A stretch of DNA of 64,000 nt, taken from the NCBI RefSeq assembly GCF_947179515.1, contig NC_067491.1:11590027-11654026 (forward strand), read 5' to 3'. The notes beneath the pieces are model-generated. The model was not told the DNA's origin, searched no databases, and worked only from the letters and a program-made list of their open reading frames with translations. Of this stretch, positions 23,013-34,412 are shown in pieces. Position 1 is the stretch's first letter, and every line of letters starts with the position of its first letter. The DNA comes from Apodemus sylvaticus (lineage: Eukaryota; Chordata; Mammalia; Rodentia; Muridae). Both the position numbers and the translations under genes were made by a program.

Positions 23013-23897
23013 GTGCTTGGCCCGCCTTGCTGCCCGGCCTTGGCAGGCTACCAGTGGGCCCTGTCAGTTCTTTGATTTACAACACAGTGAAGCAACTGGA
23101 TCAGACTCTTAAAGCGGCCTTCTCTAAACTCAGAATCCCGAGGCTTTAAAAGGTACCGAAATAGAAAAGAGACGCAGGGCTCTGAAAGTCACCCTCTTCT
23201 TTATCATCCCAACAAGGCTGCTCGCTCTTTAGGGACATCATTTCTTTTTGAATGGAAGTTAAATCAGCCACAGTAAATTAGATACATGACTATAAAACTG
23301 GGACGGGGTGGGGTGGGGGTGGGGTGGGGGTATTGTTTTTTGTTTTTTAAATCTAGTAATGAGCCTTCCTATTCAGATCAGGTTCTCTGTGTGAGGCATT
23401 TGGAAGTAAGAGGGTGGGAATCTCTGTACAATTTTGCTACACAGAAAAATGTGACAGCAGGCCGCCAAGCTCTCCGTTACATTGTTTCTCGTCCTAGGTA
23501 TAACATTTTTTTTGACAAAGGAATTAAGTAGGTTATCTTGGAATAATCCATTGTCTGTCTTTGAGTAGGAGTACAAATATTCCTTCAAAAGATAATCGGA
23601 TTGTGGATAATTATGTCTTTTTACAAAGGCACCACAGTAGCCTGTAGTGTTAAGAAAGAAAAAGCGCTGACAAGTATTGCTACCGGTTCTGATTCAGTCC
23701 TCATTAGGGGACAAATCAAAGGTATCTCTGTCCAGTTCAAGCTAGATGAATTTTAAATACTATTCCCTACCTTTTTTTCCCTTACCTCAAGTTGTCCACA
23801 GCCTTCATTTTAAATAATGTGCGTTGAAACGTGGAAAGTAATTCACTTCACAATTATGAAGTCATGTGGAAGAGAAAGCAAAGAAACTATTTACCCC

Positions 23898-24015
23898 AGG
23901 ATGCAGTCACGGCCCTTGGCAGGCAGAGGCAGAGGCAGAGGCAGAGGCAGAGGCAGGAGGATGGACAGTGAGCCTGAGATACTGAGTTAGGCTGAGCTCT
24001 ATCTCAGCAACAACC
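23898..24015 (+). mobile_element. B1 SINE with AGGCAG repeat
   Basis: The B1 middle is expanded into (AGGCAG)n at 23920-23956; wording continues gaggatggacagtgagcctg. Confidence 0.6.
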
Positions 24016-24774
24016 CCTCCCACCTGAAAAAAAAAATAGCCCTAAGATTTGCTTTTACCAAGAAAAAAAAATTAATCTTGCATTTTTTCCCTCTCCAAGT
24101 GACTTATATCGGGTGGGCGTGGTGGGTTCCTTACTTTTTAATAATTTAATAAGCTTCTGGGGGAAGTGATTGAAACCTAGTCCTCAGACCACTGGACACA
24201 TTCACATTCCTTTTAGACGGTGAGTCTTCCTTGCTTGTGTGTTATTCATCTATGAATGACAATATTGATTTAAAACGAAGGCCTCATTCATCAGTTGAGA
24301 CACACTGAGGAGTGTTATCTCCTGACAGTTACTCTCAGCTCATTATTCAAAATGTTTCTTGTGTAGGTTTTTAATTTCTTAATACTATTAACCATCAATG
24401 AAGGCACAATGGCAGAAACCAGCTCATTCATCTTGTTCTCAATTTAGGAAATAATTAGTTGGGATAGCCGAGAAAAATAGCAAAATTTCCAGGCTATAAG
24501 ATGTTTTGCTTTCACTCAACATCCGTTTCTCTAGCATCAAACCATGTAAAAGCAATTCGGCCATGCTCCCCGACTTAAATGTGTATTAATTTGCATATTT
24601 ACATATCTGTTTAATTTTGGTTTTTAATTGCATCTTTCATTATTTTGTATTTTATCTTAGCCATATTAAGCAGATAAAAGAATACACTATGATCCATTTC
24701 TCTCTTCAAAAATTGTTCACAAGGGTTTTCCAAAGGGAAAACAAAAGTTGGGTTTGAGTGCGTGTAGTACACAT

Positions 24775-25165
24775 GCTTTCATGTGCACATGTAGTACATG
24801 TGTGTGCAGGTGTCCATGCATGTGTATGTGTGTCTGCAGGCAGCCATGCATGTGTGCACGTGTGCGTGCAGGCGGTCATGCACACCTACCCACATGCCTG
24901 TGGAGGCCCCAGAGGTCAGCACACAATATCGTTCTTGGATCACACTGCACTATGTTTTTGAGACAGGATCTGTCACTGAAGTAAGGAATTCACCAAGTTG
25001 TTGGCTGGCTAGTGACCATCAGAGATCTAGCTGGATCTCCCCTACCACGTCCTGGGGTCAGAGTGCGCCATGATGCTCAGTTTTACATGGATGTTGGGAT
25101 CTGAACTCAAGCTCGCCTGCTCCATGGCAGACGCCTCGTCAACTAAACAGCCTCCCTCTCCCAGA
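24775..25165 (-). mobile_element. TG tract plus B4-type SINE
   Basis: A TG/CATG-rich lead at 24775-24890 is followed by antisense B4 wording: tttttgagacaggatctgtc, gatctgaactcaagctcgcc. Confidence 0.6.
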
Positions 25166-25180
25166 AACTTAGCTTTTAGT

Positions 25181-25246
25181 CTGTGTGTGTGTGTGTGTTG
25201 CGTGTCTCTGTATGTGTATGTATGGACATGTGCATGTTTCTCTGTG

Positions 25247-25287
<41 letters not shown>
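25181..25287. repeat. TG repeat
   Basis: Interrupted TG run with a pure block at 25250-25282. Confidence 0.95.
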
Positions 25288-25433
25288 TGTGAGTTCATAG
25301 CCAGTTCTGTAATATCACCTGTCATAATGGACCTGCATGAGAGCCCAGGGCTGACAGCTCTCCTAAGAGTGGACTATAATTACCAAGCATGTATGTGTAA
25401 CTTGACACCTATGAACTTCAGCTATAAAACACG

Positions 25434-25605
25434 GGATAGGGCTAGAGAGATGTCCTGGTGTCCTTACTGCTCTTCCGGAGGAACCTAGTCAGGTGCCTCC
25501 CAACTGCCTGCGAGGGACTCCAGCGCCAAGAGATCCCACGCCTTCCTTTGGCCTTCTTGAGCACCTGTATACACGTGGCATACAATACAGACATACAAAT
25601 AAAAA
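25434..25605 (+). mobile_element. B2/B3-type SINE
   Basis: Sense: tagggctagagagatgtcct, ttactgctcttccggaggaa, and an A-rich end with acatacaaataaaaa. Confidence 0.65.
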
Positions 25606-25721
25606 CAAAGCAAAATATAAAAAATAAAACTGAGGTTAATAACAGTATCTATCTCCACAAAGTGGCTCTAAGAACTAACGTGTAAACGCTTAGAACTACG
25701 TCTACCTTGTAACACAAAGAG

Positions 25722-25803
25722 CGCACGCTCTTTGGTGATGAGGATTGAACTCACAGCCTCTTGACCACTCAGCAAGTACTCTACCAATGACCTACATGCC
25801 CTC
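25722..25803 (-). mobile_element. tRNA-derived SINE piece (ID-like), old
   Basis: In reverse it resembles an ID/tRNA-Ala-type head: gaggattgaactcacagcct, cagcaagtactctaccaatg. It is decayed, so it is not a young rat-type ID and not a tRNA gene. Confidence 0.5.
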
Positions 25804-25954
25804 CCCAACTGCCACATTTGTAAGGTAGTGTAATACAATTCTTGGGATTTTACATCTGAACCTAAAACCAACCTCAACCCTAGTGCCAGGCCCACACTAT
25901 ACCAACACACCTGGGATGGGTCATGTTCTTGTGTGATCAGTCTCTTTTGAAAAT

Positions 25955-25955
<1 letters not shown>

Positions 25956-25989
<34 letters not shown>

Positions 25990-26010
25990 ACAACAACAAC
26001 AACAATAATA
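25956..26010. repeat. (AGT)n(AAC)n
   Basis: Adjacent trinucleotide runs, about 10 AGT and 6 AAC/AAT units. Confidence 0.95.
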
Positions 26011-26036
26011 GAAACTACCTCATAAAAGTTGTTAGG

Positions 26037-26204
26037 AGGAGCTGGAGAGATGGCTCAGCGGTTAAGATCACTGACTGCTCTTCTGAAGATCCTGAGTTCA
26101 ATTCCCAGCAACCACATGTAATGGGATCTGTAATGGGATCTGATGCCTTCTTCTGGTGAATCTGAAGACAGCTTCATGTACATAAAATAAATAATTTTTT
26201 AAAA
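26037..26204 (+). mobile_element. B2 SINE
   Basis: Sense: gagctggagagatggctcag to cataaaataaataat. A 14-bp block (gtaatgggatct) is duplicated inside. Confidence 0.92.
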
Positions 26205-26251
26205 GCTGTTGTGAAAATTGTGAGTTAACATATTTAATATAAAGGGCTTAG

Positions 26252-26357
26252 GTCAGGTGTGGTAGTACCATATATATACTGCCCCCAAGGGGGCAGAAAC
26301 AGGAAGTTCAGGAGTTCTAGGCCAGCCTGTGTTACTTAGTGCCTCTCTCAAAGTTAG
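26252..26357 (+). mobile_element. B1 SINE, old
   Basis: Sense: caggtgtggtagtaccat, gttctaggccagcctgtgtt. Confidence 0.6.
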
Positions 26358-27823
26358 TAAGGAAACAGTGCTAATGCTGGACAGAACTTATTGCTTACTT
26401 AATGCTCAGGGATATTTATTCAAATAGTTTCTGATCTGATCTGACTAATACATCACACTGATGTCATCATAAAGCAGACAATGTGACCAGTACAAACAAG
26501 CCAGAGAATGTCTGTACCTTCAATCCTCTGCTTATCTCATTGATTCCCATGGCAACCAAAGTGCAACCAAAGTGACAGAGACGCTGAGCCTTGTCTTCCC
26601 TCGGACCGAATCCAGTCTAGCCCAGCTTCCCACAGACATCTCCACTGGGTATTTGTAAGGTACCACATACCACACTCCGCTCACTCCGGCTCTGGCTGGG
26701 AACAGATCCCGCCAGCGGTTGCATGGCTCAGATCTATGTGAAGAACGATGTCCCCTGATACAGATCTGTTGTCTCCTTTTTAATCAACACATATCAAGTA
26801 TCCCTATCCCGTGTTACTTCTTATTCAAGAGCAGATAATAGAGTGAGGGGCTCAGCTGTGGTCTAGCAGTGTCCACTGACAGCTAGCACCAGCAAGTTGT
26901 CCACTTGACCGTGTCTTATAGGTCAGAATCACTGTGTCATGTGATGGGCGGGGCTCACCTGTTTGTGCTACAATGTGGCCTTTCTCTGCCCGCTGTAGCT
27001 TCAGACTCCTTCAGGATAGTGCCCTCATTCTGTAAACAAACCAGCTGAGCGGTTCCACCAGCCCACCCCTTACCTCACTGCCCCCGAATGCATGAAGAAC
27101 AGACAGCAGCCATGGATGCTTGCAAACATGAAATGAATGCAAACCGTGAGCATGCAGACCGAGAGCATTCTAGAACAATCCAGTCCTGCTATTTACAAGA
27201 AGGAGGCCATATGTATGCAGGAGAAGCAGCTGGTGGTTCTAGTGGCAGAACTCTGGAAGCTCTTAGCTTACAGTGGTAAATTGTAGTATAACTTAACGTA
27301 CTTGTATGTTATTCTCTGTGGTGGGTCAGATTAGGGCGCACGGTTCTCTCCCAGTGCCCCGATTTCATACCACAGAAAGAATATTAGCTTAGTCTAAGGG
27401 AAACTGAGTTTGCGCCACCCTATTTGCTTTTCTGTCAGTCAAAACAGCAAATAACTAGCAGGAAACTTTCAGATCTGCTCTCTGTGTGTTTTATGTTTGA
27501 GCTTAATGCCCAAGCAGCTATTTTTAGGAAAAAAAAAAAAACCAAAAAATAAAAAACAAAAAAACCAACACTGCCTCAAACTGCTAACTGAACGTGTTTT
27601 TCTAACCTATAGGATTTATTACATTTCCGACCAAGATGTTGCAAAAATAATGACTTTGAATTATTTCCTTATCGTAGGCTATTCACATCTTTCTACCAGG
27701 AGATCTGTAACTCTATGAACTCGCCATCTGAGATAGCAGATGATCACAGACGATCAACCCCAACCCACTGAGTCCGCCTGGTTTACTTATTTTATTTATT
27801 CTTTTTATTTTTTTTCTTGGCAG

Positions 27824-27851
27824 GTCATAGAGCTGAATATATGACGACAAG
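27824..27851 (+). CDS. Srgap1: Srgap1 exon E: 28-nt micro-exon in linker
   Basis: This very short exon has 28 nt: it completes the split glycine, encodes HRAEYMTT, and begins a split arginine (AG|G). It is missed by ORF searches. The acceptor is a long T-rich run ending TTGGCAG at 27823, and the donor is gtagga at 27852. The peptide GHRAEYMTTR is the start of the srGAP1-specific linker between the F-BAR extension and the RhoGAP domain; srGAP2 has an unrelated sequence here. Skipping it would shift the frame because 28 is not a multiple of three. A CU repeat starts 29 nt after the donor (27881-27956) and could bind PTB-type splicing repressors (inference). Confidence 0.9.
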
Positions 27852-27878
27852 GTAGGAAGATGCTTTATCGTAATCTGT

Positions 27879-27944
<66 letters not shown>

Positions 27945-30481
27945 TCTCTTCTCTTTCACAAGAGCAGTTACCGACTGTAGCAGACAGTCTGGGCATGGTG
28001 AAACTCAGCACCTTGAAATGCTTGGGGTCCTCAGGCAAGTGCCCCCACATAACTAAGGTTGTCTTCAGTGGAATTGTGGAGCTCCTTGGTAAGCAGGTGT
28101 ACCCGAGTGAGCAGGCTTAATTTATCTAATCCCAAATACATTAACTTTTTTTTAATAGACTGATGACACTTTTGACATGGTAATTTAATTAGCAAGTAAT
28201 AAAACTTGCCTTAAGAAGTAGAAACAGTTGCCTATCTCCAGCTCCTACTACACTTCATACTATCTGAAAATTGCAAATATATTGAAATTTGGGCACTTTA
28301 GATCTGGACCCACTTTTGCATCTGATTCTAAAATGTAACTTCTAACACGAAGCACCTACAGCAGACCCTCCTTCCCCTCACCTCTGCACACACCCGTGAA
28401 GGAGTCTGGCTTCTTGCTCGAATGTTTAGAAGCAGATTCTGATTGAGTTGGAGAACATTCATGACGACTTTGGTTTCCCTATGGTGTTTTTCGCACGACA
28501 GACAGACCCTGAGCGTTTGAGGCTGTGTTCTAGTTTGAGGCAAGAAGCGGGTGGACCTCTTTTAATGGGTGGGGCCTTCTGGTTTCTGTATCTGATGCTT
28601 TGAGGCCCCAGGATTTTGTTCTTCCTGGCGGGACCATCTATGGCAGTTAGCCAGAAAGGCCTTCCAAGTATAACTTTTAATATGCAGATTAGCTAATCTG
28701 GAGCCTGCTCTGATTGGCTCTTTCGCTGGGGGCGGGGGAAGAAGGGGGACTACATGTCCATGTGCCTGGACACCCCACCACCAGGTAGGTACCAGACAAC
28801 CAGAACCTCTGCCTTGCTGCAGAAGCTACCCAGGGCATCCAAACTGTACAATTCAGTTGTTGCTTTCCACACTATTCCTTTCCTTCCCAGGAGAGTCACA
28901 GTAAAGAGCACTTTCCACCTTCCCCTCCCTCCTTGTCTCCGACCCCAGTCTTTGAGCTGACCGCAGCTCCCTCCCACACACTCTGTGCACAGCCAAGTGC
29001 CCCCGTGCCCCTGCGCCTTTGAGTTCTAGACCGAAGTCCTGTCTCTTCACGGGCAGACAGCGCTTGATACTAAAATCTGTATTAGAAAACGTGTATAAGG
29101 TAATGAAAACATGACGGTATCAAATAAATCCGAGGAAACTTAGAGCAGCTTCATTGCCTGAGTCCTTCACACCTGCCGCATCCCTTCCTTAATGCGCTGC
29201 ATGGAATTTAGTGTATAAAAATACTTTAGAAACGTTAACTGGGGAAGGACAAGGTGTGCCGCCTGGCAGAGGTCTCCGCACATTTCTGTGCATTTGTAAA
29301 GGCTCCTTTTAAGTCCCAGGCACCACAGGACTTCTGTGCTGCTGGCTCTATACCCTGTTAGTCGCAGCCCACCTGCTGGGAGATTCTGAGAGGGTAGCAG
29401 TGAAAGGCTGTATCCCCCCCCACACACACACCCCCGCAGGTTTGTTCTCTTACACACATGCTGATTGCAGTGCTAATATCTAATGAGCGCTTCGGAGTCT
29501 CACATAGATTTTGTTTTTAGACTGGACTTTCTGAATTTGAGCCAATTGAACCTCAGAGGTCTTCGTCTAAAGAACCCAGCCTCTCGAAGGGCCTCCACAG
29601 CCTCTAAGGTGTGGTGGCAGTCCTTCTCCTGTCTGTTCCGCAGAGGTTAACCAGCAGAGATACAGAAACGGGAGTCTGGTCATCTTGATCCTTCCTCTTG
29701 TCCTCTAAGGGAAAAGAGCAGAGGAGGCCCCCTCATTCTGATAATACTGCAAATTGATTGGTGCAGGCTTTTCCAGTAAAGTCCGTGGCATACTGGGTGT
29801 ATGTGTGCCTGAAAGACTAGCGTATCCAGCAGAGCAAACAGGCAAGAGAGCCCAGAACAACACAGGGTGTGACCTACTGTCCCAGAGATATGTGGGCAAG
29901 GACATCATGCATTCAACAGAAACAGTAACTCATTTATGTCTTGGGCCCCACAGCCAGAAACCATATTGACACCAAACCCTAATTTTCCCAGGGGTAATCT
30001 GTTAATAAGAATATGTACACATTAATGTATAAGGAATCCTGAGCAGGTGTGATGCTACCTATATCAAAAAATTATGATCGAACTAAAAATATTTTTAATT
30101 TCTCACCTGGAAATCTCTCATTGCCTGGAAATCATCTGTGTCTTGGTGTGTAACTCATAAGCCAAACAGAGACCTGGCTTTACCACATTTGGCTAGATAG
30201 CTCAGAATAGCCATTCGTAACGCTTACCATTTTTTATGAAGGTTTAAAAAATAATAGAAATGCCACTTCTAGCACATAGAATCACCATAGTCTAAATGAA
30301 CAACTCCTGTGCTTTGGATGTACAAATAAAAGTAATTAAAGGAAGGGGGAATGTTTGCTCCTGGGCTGGGGTGGGGAGGGAACCCAGGGGGCCCTGGTTT
30401 TGTTATTTTGATATGACCTAAGGGTGTTTCATCAATTGTCTGATTTCTGCCATGCTCAGTAATTATGTTCCCTTCCCTTAG
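27852..30481 (+). other. Intron E-F (2630 bp)
   Basis: A GT-AG intron that is unusually poor in SINEs. Apart from the CT repeat at 27881-27956 it is unique sequence; 28690-28760 has an inverted CCAAT box close to a GC box. No gene is recognised. Confidence 0.85.
27881..27956. repeat. (CT)n/(CTCTT)n after micro-exon donor
   Basis: 59 bp of TC dinucleotides, then CTTCTCTT units, beginning 29 nt after the exon E donor. Confidence 0.98.
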
Positions 30482-30584
30482 GCCTCCAAACGTCCCCCCT
30501 AAGCCCCAGAAACACAGGAGGTCCAGGCCCCGCTCCCAGTATAATGCTAAGTTGTTTAATGGGGATCTGGAGACATTCGTCAAG
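30482..30584 (+). CDS. Srgap1: Srgap1 exon F: proline-rich/basic linker into RhoGAP
   Basis: This exon has 103 nt: it completes the split arginine and then has 34 codons, ending at phase 0. It encodes PPNVPPKPQKHRRSRPRSQ followed by YNAKLFNGDLETFVK. The first half is proline-rich with a PPKPQ motif of the kind bound by SH3 domains, followed by a strongly basic HRRSRPR cluster. The second half begins the RhoGAP fold. The acceptor CCCTTAG ends at 30481, and the donor gtactg starts at 30585. The basic cluster may serve as a membrane or autoinhibitory contact, but that is inference. Confidence 0.94.
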
Positions 30585-31623
30585 GTACTGCACCAGCCAC
30601 CACTGAGTGGCCGACCTCCATGCTTCTTGTTCTAATGGCCTCAGCCTCCTGTCAAGGCGGCAGGTCATTATATCCAAGTCTGTCCTGGGGCTCCTCGCTT
30701 CCCCAGAAAAATCAATATAATATTTCCTGAAGTCAGAGGGGAAAGAATATTGGGATTGAGAACCTTCTGGAGAAAATAAATAAATGTGGATGTTATCAGA
30801 TGGCAAAAGAAAGAGTACTCTTTTCTTTTTCCAGGCCAAAAATTATAAGAAAAGGAAAAGATAAACAAAATGAAATATTTTCTCGAGTTGTGCAGATGAG
30901 ACGACACGGTGAAAATCCGTGTTTAGGCACACTCTCGTGACTTAAGGAACTCATTATATTGGATAAATTTGGTACAGCCCTCAAGTCTGTATCTTGTATC
31001 TCTGCCGTGTTTACTCTCTGTCTTCTTTCTCATCCTGTATTTCTGATAATGCTTCTAGCCGGGGACGAAGGAACTCTCACGCAAGACACCAGGTATCGTG
31101 CTGAACGGAGCGAGGGCCTCTCCGCGCTGCTGTCCCTCGCAAGCCACACCCATGCTTGCCTTTAACTAGAGTTTTGAAGCTCCTTAAGAGAAAAAATGTT
31201 TGCAGTTAGAAATCAGACAGCTTGTAAATAGGCTTTACTTGGGGGAAAAAAAAACTGGAAATCAGACACTAATTAAAGAAATAACGATTCTCACCAATAA
31301 GAGAGGAGAGATCAGATTTTAACCAGCTGTGTTTGGCAATTGTATCCAATCTGAGTTTCTGAGTTAGGGAAAGTCAGATTGTTAAATGCCAAGTGCATAT
31401 TTAATATGAAATTATGATTTCTGATGTAAATCACATGAAAAGTCTTTCCCATTAGAGATAACATTTCATGAGATGGCCTACAGTGGTTCTGAAGACTGGC
31501 TATAGTAGAAAAGGCACATTTTAAATATTTTATAGGGTCTGTGAATCATGTGTGATAGATGTATGACCTTCTTTAAAGATCTATTCATTAAACCTGTGGA
31601 CTGGTGGTTAAAAGCTCACATTA

Positions 31624-31624
<1 letters not shown>

Positions 31625-31669
<45 letters not shown>
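31625..31669. repeat. (TG)n, 45 bp
   Basis: Pure TG run. Confidence 0.98.
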
Positions 31670-31671
<2 letters not shown>

Positions 31672-32061
31672 CATATACATGACCCTTGAAAACATTCATG
31701 TATATGTGTATACCAAAGAGAAATTAGAAGCCTCCGGGAGACTTAACAGAGGCCCTAACCCTGGGATTGAATGAAACGTTACTGGGCTGCCCGGGGAAGC
31801 AGTCACACAGCCATTGCCTCCTGCCTTAGGCTCCTATTGACTCTAGTTTAATATAACATTATTGTCAAATTTGACTTGATCATCTTGTTTCCCAGCCCAT
31901 AGCGTACAGGCAGGAGCTAGTTAGACGGAAAGGGGAAAATAATGGAGGGAGGGAGGCACCAAGATGACCCCCTGCGGGCCTGGCAGGGAGGGGGAAGGCG
32001 GGAAAGCCAGAGGCAGACAGACTATCTCGGTCCCTTTGCTGGTGTGGTGCGGGAACAGCTG

Positions 32062-32065
<4 letters not shown>

Positions 32066-32093
<28 letters not shown>
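32066..32093. repeat. Poly(A) run, 28 bp
   Basis: 28 consecutive A after a purine-rich, G-rich block (31920-32060). It could be the tail of an unrecognised retroposon. Confidence 0.9.
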
Positions 32094-32094
<1 letters not shown>

Positions 32095-32128
32095 AAGCAT
32101 ATATGAGAGATTTTGAAAATTCTTCACT

Positions 32129-32375
32129 AGGGGCTGGAGAGATGGGTCAGCGGTTAAGAGGACTGACTGCTCTTCCAAAGGTCCTGAGTTCAATTCCCAG
32201 CAACCACACGGTGGCTCACAGCCATCTGTAATTGGATCTGATGCCCTCTTCTGGTGTGTCTGAAGACAGCTACAGTGTACTCATATACATACAATAAAAG
32301 AAAGAAAGAAGGAAGGAAGGAAGGAAGGAAGGAAGGAAGGAAGGAAGGAAGGAAGGAAAGAAAGAAAGAAAGAAA
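32129..32375 (+). mobile_element. B2 SINE with (GGAA)n tail
   Basis: Full sense B2 from ggggctggagagatgggtca to gtgtactcatatacatacaa; its A tail has expanded into GAAA/GGAA repeats at 32295-32375. Confidence 0.95.
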
Positions 32376-34064
32376 GGCCTTCCCTAAAAGCTAACAGTGA
32401 AAGGCAAGCAAACTGATTAACTAAAGGAAGACTAAGGTAGTTATCGTGAAAAATGTGTTGTGTGGGCCGTGCAGATGGAACACCGAAGACTCTTTGGCAG
32501 CCCGGAACCCAGGGGTACAGAGGTCTCTCTCTGCACCTCTGAGTCATGCTTCTGAGCTCTTCAAACTGCACCACGAAATGGCAGAGCAAAACCACCTTTC
32601 CACAGGGAAACGGAGACACAGAGAGGTTTGGGTGGTGGTGGCTAGAAGACAGCCCATAATTCCACGCTTATAAAATATTTTCTACCCGAACATCTGGCAT
32701 CCGTGAATTTAAATTAAAATGCTCGTTACATTTTTACTACAAAATGTACTGTATCCAAATGAAGTGCTAATCTTTTTAATAGATTAGCAGCCACCTAAGT
32801 GAATGTCAGGAGGAGAACATTTGATTTAATACCACGAAACCGTGCTCTGTTCAGATGCTTCTGAGTGCAAACATTTTTCCTCTGCTCTCCTCTTCCGTCT
32901 CTATGCTCAGTCCAGTAGAGATGTGAACTAACTCTCCCCTTTCATCACTCACACTCGAGTATTTGTTGCTCCTTTAAGTTACACTGTGACAGGAATTGTT
33001 TATAAAATGTTACTTCCATTAAACCATGCTTGTGTCTTACAGAAAAACATGCCTTTCCAGTGGTCAGTAAATTCTTGGTATAATTATACCACTGTTCATG
33101 AGCCAACCAGCCTTCACTAAAATACATTTCAGTTGTTTTTTTTTTAAGGCTCCTCTTTAAGGAATTAATACATATGTCCCTAAAACAAATTAACTAATTA
33201 AAGAAACCTAATGCGACCTCCGGAAGTAATTGAAACATTAAGAGGTTTATCCATTGTTTGCTGTAGAGCTTGAAAATAAAACTCTATCTGTGAAAAGTGA
33301 AAAGAAGTTCGCTGTCTGAGCTGGAGATAATGAAGACATCTGTGGAGATACATCATCCCCACTCTTCCCTTCCCTTCCCATCTGGACTGGACAGGTCTCT
33401 AACTGTCCTAGTATGTCAAGACCAAGTTCTTAACATTTCAGGATAAAGCTCCTCCCGGGTGGGCGTGCCCGATGCCAGCTAATCCCTTTCAAATTCTGTG
33501 TTTCCTGGAAAGTTCTAATTCCTAAAAGATCAGCCTTAAGAGTACATGCCAATCAACACCATCCCTAGTAATTCTTTTTAACTCCAGGTGCATGCCATCA
33601 ATACATGTTTAACTGGCCTCGAGGCCCCTCCATCTCATGAGTCATCCTATACCCATGGATTTCAAAGCACCTCCAACATTTTTTTAGAAAAGGGTAGTGT
33701 TTTTTGTCAGGTGTAGACCAAGAAGACCAAAGCAGTCTTCCTCGTCTTCATCCTAAAGATGGTCTAAGTTTTACAAGGAAAAGTAAGTTCTGACGCAGAC
33801 TAAGTAAATACGTGCTTTCATTACCCATGAGACAGTTTATGACTCCCGCCATCGAGGGGGGCGGAGTCTCAGGGGGGCGGAGTCTCAGGGACTTGGAGGA
33901 GAGAGGCCTGAGAATCAACAGCTAATCTGAGAGAATACAACTGAAACCCTTAGTGTTCTTCTTACACTGTTCACACCGATCTCTTTGAGAAATAACCTCT
34001 CAAAGTGAGTTACTCATTTCAGCGCATAAATTAAAGAAAAACCCAAGTTAAGTTCTGGTTTTGT

Positions 34065-34160
34065 TACTCTTGTCTGAGGCAGAGGTGTTGCGAGGTATCC
34101 ATTCTGGCCTCCAACTCAGCCTCCTGGCTGAGGGAAATACAGCCACCACTCCCAGGGTGA
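34065..34160 (-). mobile_element. B1-like SINE, decayed
   Basis: Antisense remnant: tctggcctccaactcagcct and an ending in agccaccactcccagg. Confidence 0.45.
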
Positions 34161-34351
34161 ATTCGCCTCTTCAGATCTCTAGGCTTAGCAAGACCACCTG
34201 GAGCCTGCTTATGGCAAATGTATTCATTTAGCTTGCTTCAGAACTGAAACATCTTTAAGTACAACTTTCTCCACTTTTTGATGCTATTGATTCTTTACCG
34301 GATCTTTCTCCTTGTGACCCAGCCTTCTTTGGTTTCCATCTCTCTCCCCAG

Positions 34352-34412
34352 GACTCGGGCCAGGTTATCCCTCTCATTGTAGAAAGCTGTATCCGCTTCA
34401 TTAATCTCTACG
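34352..34412 (+). CDS. Srgap1: Srgap1 exon G: RhoGAP helix 1
   Basis: This exon has 61 nt: 20 codons plus the first base of a glycine codon. It encodes DSGQVIPLIVESCIRFINLY, the first core helix of the RhoGAP domain (the family pattern is IPxhVxxCxxxI). The acceptor CTCTCCCCAG ends at 34351. The donor gtaagc at 34413 is strong. It is followed by an intron of only 150 bp, far shorter than any other intron here, so exons G and H are probably recognised together by intron definition (inference). Confidence 0.95.

Larger units (their letters stand above)
20138..27823 (+). other. Intron D-E (7686 bp)
   Basis: A GT-AG intron. It contains a G-rich minisatellite, CA/GA and TG microsatellites, B1, B2, B3 and B4 SINEs and a tRNA-type SINE piece. 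Bases 21900-23880 are non-repetitive and include an unassigned minus-strand ORF. Bases 24040-24740 are AT-rich unique sequence. Bases 26370-27780 are unique with nothing recognised. Confidence 0.9.
30585..34351 (+). other. Intron F-G (3767 bp)
   Basis: A GT-AG intron with a TG repeat, a 28-base poly(A) run, a B2 with a long purine tail, an old B1 piece and a duplicated GC box. Bases 32400-34060 are largely non-repetitive and AT-rich. Confidence 0.88.

Noticed and set aside
25722..25803. tRNA gene
   Set aside because: Only a decayed tRNA-derived SINE piece; no intact arms or terminator.
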